This document shows, one piece after another, positions 1 through 5,475 of a stretch of DNA of 7,688 nt. Origin of the DNA: Methylorubrum extorquens (GTDB lineage Bacteria > Pseudomonadota > Alphaproteobacteria > Rhizobiales > Beijerinckiaceae); NCBI GenBank assembly GCA_019695455.1, contig JAEUAC010000249.1, forward strand, positions 1 to 7,688, in the 5' to 3' direction. The position numbers were made by a program, and so were the translations under genes. Each line of letters begins with the position of its first letter. Within the stretch, counting starts at the first letter, position 1. The notes beneath the pieces were generated by a model. It made no database searches. It saw nothing but the letters and a program-made list of their open reading frames with translations, and was not told the origin of the DNA.

Positions 1-721
1 CCCGGACGTAGCCGTTCGCCCGCGAATCGAAGGACTGGCACAGGCCGTCGGGCGACAGCATCGAGGCCTGCGAGAAGACCACGAAGCCGAACGGGCTCAT
101 GAACAGGTTGATGCCGCCGACGATCGCCGTGTCGATCGTGCCCGAGCGGAGCGCCTCCATGGCCTGGTGCAGCGCGACCAGCGAGGACGAGCAGGCCGTG
201 TCGACCGTGAAGGACGGGCCCTGGAAGTCGAAGGCGTGCGAGATGCGGTTCGAGATGATGGAGATCGCGCCGCCGGTCGCCGTGTAGGCGTCGCCGCCCG
301 CCATGTCGGAGTTCCGGACCACCGTGTATTCGGGCGAGGAGGCGCCGACGAAGACGCCGACGTCGCGGCCGGCGAGCGTCGACCGGCGCAGGCCCGCATC
401 CTCCATGGCCTCCCAGGTGACCTCGAGGAGGAGCCGCTGCTGCGGGTCCATCTGCTCGGCCTCGCGCGGCGAGATCCCGAACACGGCCGGATCGAACGCC
501 CAGATGTCGTCGAGCACGCCCGCCGCCCACGTGTAGCTCTTGCCGGGCTCCTTGGGCCGGGGATGGCCGTGCTTCTGCTTCGCCCAGCGGTCGTCGGGAA
601 CCTCCGTGACGGAGCAGCGCTTCGCCAGGAGATTGTCCCACAGCGCGTCCACCGAGGCCGCGCCCGGAAGGCGGCAGGCTCGGCCGACGACGACCACCTC
701 GTTCTGTTCGGGCTTCCGCAC
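1..721 (-). CDS. Type I polyketide synthase-like protein, N-terminal ketosynthase part (partial)
   Basis: This is the 5' end of a leftward gene whose 3' end lies outside the window; about 240 residues are visible. They match the N-terminal half of a beta-ketoacyl synthase (KS) domain of type I polyketide synthases, which condenses acyl units by decarboxylative Claisen reaction. Seen: the opening VVVVGRACRLPGA (residues 9-21), ISPREAEQMDPQQRLLLEVTWE (83-104), and the nucleophile motif DTACSSS with catalytic Cys177; the two downstream KS histidines are off the edge. I chose the GTG at 721 because GGAG (730-733) lies 8 bases upstream and the KS core starts about 9 residues later. An in-frame ATG at 772 would add 17 residues (starting MRRLSSAENY) but has no visible ribosome binding site. 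No EcfG-like promoter precedes it. The partner domains (acyltransferase, carrier protein and so on) and the product cannot be seen. A fatty-acid or PUFA-type synthase is possible. The KS call is firm, the exact start is not. Confidence 0.88.
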   Translation of the reverse strand, partial: MRKPEQNEVVVVGRACRLPGAASVDALWDNLLAKRCSVTEVPDDRWAKQKHGHPRPKEPGKSYTWAAGVLDDIWAFDPAVFGISPREAEQMDPQQRLLLEVTWEAMEDAGLRRSTLAGRDVGVFVGASSPEYTVVRNSDMAGGDAYTATGGAISIISNRISHAFDFQGPSFTVDTACSSSLVALHQAMEALRSGTIDTAIVGGINLFMSPFGFVVFSQASMLSPDGLCQSFDSRANGYVR

Positions 722-941
722 GCGACGTGCTCCGATCTTCGAATAATTCTCGGCAGACGAAAGGCGCCTCATACGCTGCCGCGGCGCACCGCAGCAACGT
801 CGGGACGGATGATGCCGGGAACCGTCACCAGACTTTGTTGCAGACGTGCATCGGGGCCGCCCCGTCGATGGACCGCCCTCTCCAGGCGCGACGGCGGCCG
901 TTGGGGGACGAGGTCGGCGGAACTCGGCCCATTCTGCGGCG

Positions 942-966
942 GGAACAAGACACGTCGTCGCAGGTT
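942..966 (+). promoter_or_regulatory. EcfG-type promoter for the DUF1328 gene
   Basis: GGAAC at 942-946 and GGTT at 963-966 are separated by exactly 16 bases. The layout matches the alphaproteobacterial EcfG promoter (GGAAC-N16/17-cGTT), except that the weakly conserved first base of the -10 is G. The -10 ends 43 bases before the ATG at 1010. The same spacing and the same GGTT recur before nepR, phyR and the KGG gene, which makes chance unlikely. Transcriptional activity is inferred. Confidence 0.72.
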
Positions 967-1009
967 CTTGAGAACATGGCCGTTTCGGACGGCATCGAGG
1001 GAAAATGCG

Positions 1010-1186
1010 ATGATCGGTTGGGCTCTGACGTTCCTGTTGGTCGCGCTGGTCGCGGCCGTGTTCGGCTTCGGCGGCATCGCGGGCACCGCGGTGGAGATCG
1101 CGAAGCTCATCTTCTTCGTGGCGATCGTCCTGTTCGCCATCTCGGCCGTCGTCGGGCTGCTGCGCGGCCGCAGCCCGACCATCTGA
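1010..1186 (+). CDS. Small DUF1328 (YtjA-type) membrane protein
   Basis: This 58-residue protein is almost entirely hydrophobic. It has two predicted membrane helices, at about residues 3-24 and 31-51, joined by a short loop with FGFGGIAGTAVEIAK, and ends in a short basic tail (LLRGRSPTI). The start MIGWALTFL, the FGFGGIAG turn and the length match the DUF1328/YtjA family of small inner-membrane proteins, whose molecular function is unknown. The ATG at 1010 is supported by GAGGG (997-1001) about 8 bases upstream; longer in-frame starts would run antisense through the ketosynthase gene and are not credible. It has its own EcfG-like promoter and is followed by a strong intrinsic terminator, so it is probably monocistronic and induced by general stress. 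Its position beside nepR/phyR fits a role in envelope or osmotic stress tolerance, but that is inference. Confidence 0.87.
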   Translation: MIGWALTFLLVALVAAVFGFGGIAGTAVEIAKLIFFVAIVLFAISAVVGLLRGRSPTI

Positions 1187-1203
1187 CAGGTCTCACGAAC
1201 GCG

Positions 1204-1229
1204 AAGGGCCGCCGAGAGGCGGCCCTTTT
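1204..1229 (+). terminator. Intrinsic terminator after the DUF1328 gene
   Basis: A perfect 10-bp stem (1204-1213 with 1218-1227) closes a GAGA tetraloop, and the run TTTT covers 1226-1229. It lies 17 bases after the DUF1328 stop. It sits between two convergent genes (DUF1328 and nepR). On the other strand the stem is followed by CGCGTTCG with no T run, so it should act mainly on rightward transcription. Confidence 0.88.
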
Positions 1230-1257
1230 GCATGGCGGGCGGGTCGAGCGTCCCGCG

Positions 1258-1497
1258 TCAGGATCGGTCGCCGCTCGGCCGCGACAATTGCTCGATGAGC
1301 GCGGCCAGCTTGTCCGGCACCGGCTGCTCGACCAGGCCGCCGTACAGCGCGCGCAGCTTGTCCCCGATCTGCGCCTGGATCACCCGGTCCAGGCCGGGGC
1401 CGTCCGTCTCGTCCGTCCGCTCCGCCCTGTCACCCGTCACGGTCTCACCCTTCACGGCCGGGGCATTGCCATCGCCCCGCTTCGCCGAACCCGCCAT
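1258..1497 (-). CDS. nepR: NepR anti-sigma factor of the general stress response
   Basis: This 79-residue protein is known in Alphaproteobacteria to hold EcfG-type sigma factors inactive in the cytoplasm until phosphorylated PhyR binds it. The conserved NepR core occupies residues 36-71: a first helix (LDRVIQAQIGDKLRALYGGL), the family's VEQPVPDKL turn, and a second helix (LAALIEQLSR). The N-terminal 35 residues and the C-terminal tail are polar and probably disordered, as usual for NepR. The ATG at 1497 has AGGG six bases upstream. The gene is divergent from phyR, with 150 bases between start codons, and has its own EcfG-like promoter, implying feedback: the sigma factor drives its own inhibitor. 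No ecfG gene follows; the next gene downstream converges on it. In several relatives nepR is joined to the sigma gene, so here the sigma factor must lie elsewhere. Assignment is strong from motif plus context. Confidence 0.93.
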   Translation of the reverse strand: MAGSAKRGDGNAPAVKGETVTGDRAERTDETDGPGLDRVIQAQIGDKLRALYGGLVEQPVPDKLAALIEQLSRPSGDRS

Positions 1498-1532
1498 CGA
1501 ATACCCTTTCGCGGCCCACGAAATCGAAGCAC

Positions 1533-1557
1533 AACCCGGTCGGGACCAGCCGGTTCC
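1533..1557 (-). promoter_or_regulatory. EcfG-type promoter for nepR
   Basis: On the minus strand GGAAC (1557-1553) is followed after exactly 16 bases by GGTT (1536-1533). The -10 ends 35 bases before the nepR ATG at 1497. The -35 element lies back to back with that of phyR, only 8 bases away. Assignment is by match to the known EcfG consensus and recurrence in this window. Confidence 0.75.
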
Positions 1558-1565
1558 ATCCGGCG

Positions 1566-1590
1566 GGAACCATCCGTTTGGTTGCGGGTT
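1566..1590 (+). promoter_or_regulatory. EcfG-type promoter for phyR
   Basis: GGAAC at 1566-1570 is followed after 16 bases by GGTT at 1587-1590, and 57 bases lie between the -10 and the phyR ATG at 1648. It implies that phyR is transcribed by the sigma factor it liberates, a positive loop known for phyR genes in this class. With the opposing nepR -35 it forms the palindrome GGTTCC-N8-GGAACC (1552-1571). Confidence 0.75.
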
Positions 1591-1647
1591 TGCGGCCGAT
1601 TGTCTACCACACCTCCTTCAACCGAATAGCTTTCCCAAGGGTTTCGG

Positions 1648-2439
1648 ATGTCCGCAGCGCAGCTCGTGGTCCAGTTCCTGCCGTATCTGCGGCGCTACGC
1701 CCGCGCCCTCACCGGCAGCCAGGCCGCGGGGGACGCGTACGTGGCGGCGACGCTCGAGACGCTGGTGAACGACCCCTCGACGATCGGCGGCGGCGGCAAC
1801 GTGAAGGTGTCGCTCTTCCGGGTGTTCACGCGCATCTGGAACTCGCTCTCCGTCAACGGCGAGCACGAGACCGTGACGCGCGACCTCCCGGCCGAGATCC
1901 GCCTCGGCCAGATCACGGCGCGACCGCGCCAGGCGTTCCTCCTGTCCAGCCTCGAGGGCTTCACGGAGGAGGAGGCGGCGATCATCCTCGACTGCTCGGT
2001 CGAGAGCCTGCGCGACCTCGTCGACGAAGCTGGCCGCGAGTTGGCCGCCGACATCGCGACCGACATCATGATCATCGAGGACGAGCCCCTGATCGCGATG
2101 GACCTCGAGACCCTGGTCGAGGGACTGGGCCACCGCGTCACGGGCGTCGCCCGCACCCGCGGCGAGGCGCTGACGCTCGCCGAGAAGCAGCGCCCGGGGC
2201 TCATCCTGGCCGACATCCAGCTCGCCGACGGCTCCTCCGGCCTCGACGCCGTGAACGACCTCCTCGAGACCTTCCAGGTCCCGGTGATCTTCATCACGGC
2301 CTATACGGAGCGCTTCCTCACGGGCGAGCGGCCCGAGCCGGCCTTCCTGATCGCGAAGCCCTTCCAGCCGGCCCACGTCTCGGCCGTCATCAGCCAGGCC
2401 CTCTTCTTCCAGCAGACGGCCCGCCGCTCCGCCGCCTGA
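1648..2439 (+). CDS. phyR: PhyR, general stress response regulator (sigma-like domain plus receiver)
   Basis: PhyR is the anti-anti-sigma switch of the alphaproteobacterial general stress response. When phosphorylated, its sigma-like N-terminus mimics EcfG and sequesters NepR. The 263 residues show this order: a sigma-2-like region (about 1-70), a sigma-4-like region (about 88-135, including GFTEEEAAIILDCSVESLRD), then a C-terminal receiver (about 138-256). In the receiver the acidic pocket is E144/D145, the phosphoacceptor D189 (LILADIQLADG), T217 in FITAYTE, and K237 in AKPF; all key residues are intact. Having the receiver at the C-terminus after a degenerate sigma domain is diagnostic and separates it from a true ECF sigma factor. 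The ATG at 1648 has AAGGG six bases upstream, mirroring nepR. It is divergent from nepR and has its own EcfG-like promoter. No cognate histidine kinase is in the window. The stop is followed by extragenic hairpins rather than a T-tailed terminator. Confidence 0.97.
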   Translation: MSAAQLVVQFLPYLRRYARALTGSQAAGDAYVAATLETLVNDPSTIGGGGNVKVSLFRVFTRIWNSLSVNGEHETVTRDLPAEIRLGQITARPRQAFLLSSLEGFTEEEAAIILDCSVESLRDLVDEAGRELAADIATDIMIIEDEPLIAMDLETLVEGLGHRVTGVARTRGEALTLAEKQRPGLILADIQLADGSSGLDAVNDLLETFQVPVIFITAYTERFLTGERPEPAFLIAKPFQPAHVSAVISQALFFQQTARRSAA

Positions 2440-2490
2440 TTGTCGTCGGATTGAGCGTGGCAGGTCGGGCCATCCGGCACCCTCCCACGT

Positions 2491-2583
2491 CTCCGCTCCC
2501 GCCGGCGAAGGCCGGCACCCAGGCGCGGCCTGGGTCCCGACTTGCGTCGGGACGAGCGGCGGAGGGAGTGCGGCCGGGCACTC
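2491..2583. repeat. Cluster of extragenic palindromes (REP-like) downstream of phyR
   Basis: Consecutive perfect inverted repeats are packed together: GCCGGC-GAAG-GCCGGC (2501-2516), CCCAGG-N5-CCTGGG (2518-2534), TCCCGAC-TTGC-GTCGGGA (2535-2552) and GAGTGC-N6-GCACTC (2566-2583). An outer pair CTCCGC/GCGGAG (2491-2496 with 2559-2564) encloses the first three. The arrangement and wording, such as GGTCCCGACTTGCGTCGGGA, resemble the short palindromic repeats scattered between genes in many alphaproteobacterial genomes. There is no T run, so a simple intrinsic terminator is unlikely; mRNA 3'-end protection of phyR is possible. Whether it is repeated in the genome cannot be seen from one copy. Confidence 0.6.
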
Positions 2584-2625
2584 TCCACCCAGAGGCAGAT
2601 CCAAATCCCGATCGGCACCGCGGAC

Positions 2626-2658
2626 AAAAAAATGGCGCGATCACAGGGTGATCGCGCC
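2626..2658 (-). terminator. Intrinsic terminator after the KGG stress gene
   Basis: Read leftward, an 11-bp perfect stem (2658-2648 with 2644-2634) with a 3-base loop is followed by one A and then seven T (2632-2626). It lies about 92 bases beyond the stop of the KGG gene. On the rightward strand the stem is preceded by A's and followed by TTGATAGG, so it could only weakly terminate phyR transcription. Confidence 0.9.
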
Positions 2659-2750
2659 TTGATAGGTGCCGGCCGATGGGGGCAAAAGCGGGGCCGGTTG
2701 CCTGACTAACGGCGGTGCCGCGGAAAGGTTTCGCGGCCGCGACGAAAACC

Positions 2751-2939
2751 TCAGGCCGGTCGGCCCGGGCCCGACGACTGCCCGCCCTTGCGGCCGGCGA
2801 TCGAGGCGAGGCTGCGGTCCTGCGAAAAGGAGCGCTTCTCCTTCGGCACGCTGCGGCCGCCCTTGCTGGCGATCTCCCGCTGCTTCTCTTCGTCCATCGA
2901 GGCGAAACCCCGCCCGGACGTGACATGCGCCTTGGACAT
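2751..2939 (-). CDS. KGG-repeat general stress protein
   Basis: This 62-residue, strongly hydrophilic protein belongs to the KGG (YciG-like) stress family. It carries two copies of the repeat: FASMDEEKQREIASKGGRS (residues 12-30) and a weaker FSQDRSLASIAGRKGGQSS (38-56). Such proteins are small, largely disordered and typically induced by general stress or in stationary phase; the molecular role is unknown. I chose the ATG at 2939 because AGGAG lies about 8 bases upstream. An in-frame ATG at 2972 would start inside the -10 element of its promoter, so it cannot be the true start. The gene has an EcfG-like promoter and its own strong terminator, and is therefore probably a single-gene unit controlled by the PhyR/NepR switch encoded next door. 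Family assignment rests on the two KGG repeats and the length. Confidence 0.88.
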   Translation of the reverse strand: MSKAHVTSGRGFASMDEEKQREIASKGGRSVPKEKRSFSQDRSLASIAGRKGGQSSGPGRPA

Positions 2940-2970
2940 TCGACACTCTCCTGAAGACGATTCCAGCGTC

Positions 2971-2995
2971 AACCGGACCTCGATACGGAAGTTCC
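2971..2995 (-). promoter_or_regulatory. EcfG-type promoter for the KGG gene
   Basis: On the minus strand GGAAC (2995-2991) is followed after exactly 16 bases by GGTT (2974-2971). The -10 ends 31 bases before the ATG at 2939. It is the fourth copy of this exact arrangement in the window. Confidence 0.75.
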
Positions 2996-3073
2996 GCAGT
3001 AGGGAGTGCGTCGTCGGCGAGATCTAGGGAGGGAATACGCTGCCCGAAAGCGCGAATAGCGCGCGAATACGTC

Positions 3074-3090
3074 CGCGGTGCGAAACCGCG
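3074..3090 (-). other. Short hairpin directly after the monooxygenase stop
   Basis: An inverted repeat CGCGGT-N5-ACCGCG starts 1 base beyond the stop codon of the leftward monooxygenase gene. There is no T run after it, so it is at most a weak terminator or mRNA 3' stem. Two direct copies of GCGCGAATA follow at 3050-3058 and 3061-3069; I assign them no function. Confidence 0.4.
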
Positions 3091-3091
3091 T

Positions 3092-4273
3092 TCATGCCGT
3101 GACGGCGTCGTACCCGTAGATCCAGCCATAACGCGCGAGCATGCCCGCAGGTCCCAGCCGCCTCATCACGAGGTCGCGCACGACGGCCACGGGTCCCGAC
3201 GCGTGGTAGGCGAGGGCGTTCCGCCGCGCGAGCCGCTGGATGGATGCGACCCGCGGCGTCCTGACGCGGTCGTAGGCGGCGAGGGCGCCGACGACGTCGG
3301 CCGTGCCCCCGGCATCGAGCCGCGTCGCGAGGAGCGCGGCGTCCTCGATCGCCATGGCGGCGCCCTGGGCCGCGAAGGGCAGGGCAGGGTGGCCGGCATC
3401 GCCGAGGAGCGCGATCCGGCCCGAGGCCAGCCGCCGCACCGGGAGGTCGTGCAGCGCCCAGCACGACCACGCCGTCGCCCGTCCGAGGATGGCCCGGAGG
3501 TCCGGCGCGGCATCCGCAAACGGCCGGGCCACGGCGTCGGGCTCGACGGGTCGGCTCCATCCCTCGCCCGCGACCCGACCGCGCAGGACGGCCACGATGT
3601 TCAGGGCGCGGCCGGCCGAGACCGGATAGGCGACGACGTGCCGACCCGGTCCGAGCCAGAGCGACCCGCCCGCGCGTTCCGCGGGCAGCGCCGCGACGGT
3701 CGCCCGATAGGCGACGAAGCCGGAGGCGACGGGGCTCCGCGGATCGCCCGCGAGCGCGCGCACGCGGGACCCGATCCCGTCGGCCCCGACGAGCAGGTCG
3801 GCGGCGAGCGTCTCGGTCTCGCCCCCGCTCGTGCGGAGCGCCACGTCGATCCCGTCCGGGCGTCGCGCGACGCCCTCCACCGACCGGCCGGTCCGAAGCC
3901 GGATGCCCGGTCGGTCGCGGACGGCGTCGAGGAGCAGGGTGTGCAGGTCGGCGCGCGCCACGAGCCAGTAGGGCGCGCCGAACCGCTCGGCGGCCTCGCG
4001 GCCGAGCGTGACGCCGCCGAGCGAGCGGCCGGAGCGCAGGTCGCGCACCGCCATGGATCCGGGTTCGAACGCCACCCGGCCCAGCGCGGAGCCGAGCCCC
4101 AGCCGCAGCAGCACGCGGCTCGCGTTCGGGGAGATCTGGATGCCGGCCCCCTCGGGCGCGAAATCCGTCCGCCGCTCGACGATCGTGACGGAGCGGTCCG
4201 GCCGGGCCAGCGCCAGGGCGGCCGTGAGGCCGCCGATGCCGGCCCCCGCGACGACGGCGTGGAACGGGGTCAC
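3092..4273 (-). CDS. FAD-dependent monooxygenase (PHBH/UbiH-type flavoprotein)
   Basis: This is a 393-residue class A flavoprotein monooxygenase. These enzymes use NAD(P)H and O2 to hydroxylate mostly aromatic substrates. Motifs in order: the FAD-binding GAGIGG (residues 10-15) after a beta strand, with an acidic residue closing the fold in VERR (32-35); R107 in LVARADL; the DG motif LVGADGIGSRVR (161-172); and the GD motif GRIALLGDAGHPALPFAAQG (285-304) that binds FAD ribose. Length and motif order are typical. The substrate cannot be read from sequence; salicylate hydroxylase-like or ubiquinone-type roles are both possible. I chose the GTG at 4273 because the frame stays open far upstream by GC bias but the family's N-terminus begins here, and no other start is close. 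There is no clear ribosome binding site, and a hairpin (4276-4290) sits just before it. It follows the zinc-finger gene by 28 bases, so coupled transcription is likely. Confidence 0.88.
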   Translation of the reverse strand: MTPFHAVVAGAGIGGLTAALALARPDRSVTIVERRTDFAPEGAGIQISPNASRVLLRLGLGSALGRVAFEPGSMAVRDLRSGRSLGGVTLGREAAERFGAPYWLVARADLHTLLLDAVRDRPGIRLRTGRSVEGVARRPDGIDVALRTSGGETETLAADLLVGADGIGSRVRALAGDPRSPVASGFVAYRATVAALPAERAGGSLWLGPGRHVVAYPVSAGRALNIVAVLRGRVAGEGWSRPVEPDAVARPFADAAPDLRAILGRATAWSCWALHDLPVRRLASGRIALLGDAGHPALPFAAQGAAMAIEDAALLATRLDAGGTADVVGALAAYDRVRTPRVASIQRLARRNALAYHASGPVAVVRDLVMRRLGPAGMLARYGWIYGYDAVTA

Positions 4274-4301
4274 GCGGCGGCCCGGCCGCCCGGATCCCGC
4301 G

Positions 4302-4550
4302 TCAGGCGGCGGCGCGCCCGGTCCAGACGCAGGCCTGCGGATCCGCCTCCGCCTCGTCGAGGCTCGACTTGAACTGGTAGAGCGTGCCGCAATAGGAGCA
4401 GATCGCCTCGTCGTCCGTCCCCATGTCGATGAAGACGTGCGGATGGTCGAAGGGCGGCGTCGCGCCGATGCACATGAAGCGGCGGGCGCCCACGTGGATC
4501 GTGGATACGCCCGGATCGTTATGGAAGTGGGGAACCCCCGAATGCGCCAT
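4302..4550 (-). CDS. Zinc-finger domain-containing protein (CHCC type, NDUFS6-like)
   Basis: This 82-residue protein carries a CHCC zinc-finger domain related to the NDUFS6/complex I 13-kDa accessory subunit. The probable ligands are C27 (in RRFMCIGA), H36 (in PPFDHPHVFID), C51 and C54 (in ICSYCGTLY). The spacing C-x8-H-x14-C-x2-C and the HPHVFIDMG and CSYCGTLY segments are characteristic of the alphaproteobacterial members. These are presumed relatives of the mitochondrial subunit, but a complex I role here is only an inference from homology. The ATG at 4550 has GGAG about 8 bases upstream. It is the first gene of a leftward pair with the monooxygenase and is divergent from the alpha/beta hydrolase gene, with 85 bases between start codons. 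No recognisable promoter motif is evident in that gap. Confidence 0.88.
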   Translation of the reverse strand: MAHSGVPHFHNDPGVSTIHVGARRFMCIGATPPFDHPHVFIDMGTDDEAICSYCGTLYQFKSSLDEAEADPQACVWTGRAAA

Positions 4551-4635
4551 CCTGCCCGCTCCGGTCGCACGCCCTCGGGCGCCGGGCCGCTCTCTCGCAT
4601 GGCGGCCCCGGCCGGGCAACCGGAGGGAGCGTCCC

Positions 4636-5421
4636 GTGGCTGACATCCGCCTGATCCGGGTCGGCGCTCTCGACCTCGCCTGCGTGGATCTGCCGCCGGC
4701 CGACGGGCGCGCGGACGCGCCGGTCGTGCTGCTGGTCCACGGCTTCGCGTCGAACCACGTCGTCAACTGGATGAACACGTCCTGGGCGACGACGCTCGGC
4801 CGAGCCGGCTTCCGCGTGGTGGCCTTCGACAACCGCGGCCACGGCCGCAGCACGAAGCTCTACGATCCGGCGGATTACGACACCGCCCTCATGGCGGAGG
4901 ACGCCGTGGGCCTCCTCGATGCGCTGGGCATCGGGCGGGCGCACGTCATGGGCTATTCCATGGGCGCCCGCATCTCGGCCACGCTGGCGCTCCGGCACCC
5001 GGAGCGGGTGCGGTGCCTTCTCCTGGGCGGGCTCGGCCTGCATCTCGTCGAGGGCGTCGGCCTGCCGGTCGGCATCGCGGACGCGCTCGAGGCGCCGTCC
5101 CTCGCCGACGTGACGGACCCGATGGGTCGCACCTTCCGGGCCTTCGCCGACCAGACGAGAAGCGACCTGAAGGCGCTCGCCGCCTGCATCCGCGGCTCGC
5201 GCCAGACGCTGACCCGCGACGAGGTCGGCCGCATCGCGGCGCCGACGCTCGTCTCGATCGGCACGACAGACGCCGTGTCGGGTCCCGCCGCGCCGCTCGC
5301 CGCCATGATGCCCGACGCCCGGACCCTCGACATTCCGGGGCGGGACCACAATCTCGCGGTGGGCGATCGCGTCCACAAGGAGGGCGTCCTCGCCTTCCTG
5401 GCCGAGCGCGGGGCGGCGTGA
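4636..5421 (+). CDS. Alpha/beta-fold hydrolase
   Basis: This 261-residue serine hydrolase has the alpha/beta hydrolase fold. Seen: the oxyanion-hole motif HGFASN (residues 35-40), FDNRGHGRS (64-72), the nucleophile elbow GYSMG with Ser108 (106-110), a probable acid Asp212 (in GTTDAVSG) and the catalytic His238 (in GRDHNL). The complete triad indicates an active enzyme, probably an esterase, lipase or C-C bond hydrolase of small molecules; the substrate is not evident. No signal peptide, so cytoplasmic. The GTG at 4636 (first residues VADIRLIRVG) has an excellent GGAGGGAG (4622-4629) six bases upstream. Earlier in-frame starts would overlap the zinc-finger gene on the other strand and are rejected. 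It precedes cysE by 54 bases on the same strand and is probably co-transcribed with it. Confidence 0.9.
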   Translation: MADIRLIRVGALDLACVDLPPADGRADAPVVLLVHGFASNHVVNWMNTSWATTLGRAGFRVVAFDNRGHGRSTKLYDPADYDTALMAEDAVGLLDALGIGRAHVMGYSMGARISATLALRHPERVRCLLLGGLGLHLVEGVGLPVGIADALEAPSLADVTDPMGRTFRAFADQTRSDLKALAACIRGSRQTLTRDEVGRIAAPTLVSIGTTDAVSGPAAPLAAMMPDARTLDIPGRDHNLAVGDRVHKEGVLAFLAERGAA

Positions 5422-5475
5422 GCCGTCCTGCAACCGTCACGCGTTTCGTGATAAGGCCGCTCCGAGGAGGCCGAC

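Larger units (their letters stand above)
2440..2750. other. Intergenic region between phyR and the KGG gene
   Basis: These 311 bases between two convergent genes hold no credible gene. They contain the hairpin cluster at 2491-2583 and the leftward terminator at 2626-2658. I see nothing definite in 2440-2490 or in 2659-2750. Confidence 0.7.

Noticed and set aside
818..842. Another GGAAC (818-822) upstream of the DUF1328 gene as a possible EcfG promoter
   Set aside because: The bases 16-17 positions downstream are TGCA, not CGTT or GGTT. The site at 942-966 fits and is closer to the start.
167..1186. Long rightward reading frame of 339 codons ending with the DUF1328 protein
   Set aside because: Its first 280 codons run antisense to the ketosynthase gene and through the promoter region. 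Only the last 58 codons, from the ATG at 1010 with a ribosome binding site, look like a real protein.
727..1629. Rightward 300-codon frame across the DUF1328 gene, terminator and nepR
   Set aside because: The arginine- and alanine-rich translation has no recognisable domain and crosses a strong terminator and three supported features.
1648..2060. Possibility that the phyR region encodes a true ECF sigma factor
   Set aside because: The sigma-like part continues without a stop into a complete receiver domain with D189 and K237, the PhyR architecture.
1618..2604. Leftward 328-codon frame antisense to phyR
   Set aside because: PhyR is unambiguous on the other strand; this frame is open because of GC-rich third positions.
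3050..3069. Two direct copies of GCGCGAATA as a possible regulatory repeat
   Set aside because: Only two short copies 2 bases apart between the monooxygenase and the KGG promoter, matching no operator I know; chance is likely in GC-rich DNA.
3203..4372. Rightward 389-codon frame antisense to the monooxygenase
   Set aside because: Low-complexity, charged translation without domains. The opposite strand encodes a complete flavoprotein with all its motifs.
4274..4600. N-terminal extension of the monooxygenase to an ATG at 4600
   Set aside because: The extension overlaps the whole zinc-finger gene in another frame and lacks conserved sequence. The flavoprotein fold starts just after the GTG at 4273.
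4423..4635. N-terminal extension of the alpha/beta hydrolase to 4423
   Set aside because: It would lie antisense over the zinc-finger gene. The GTG at 4636 has a near-perfect GGAGGGAG site and begins the conserved domain.
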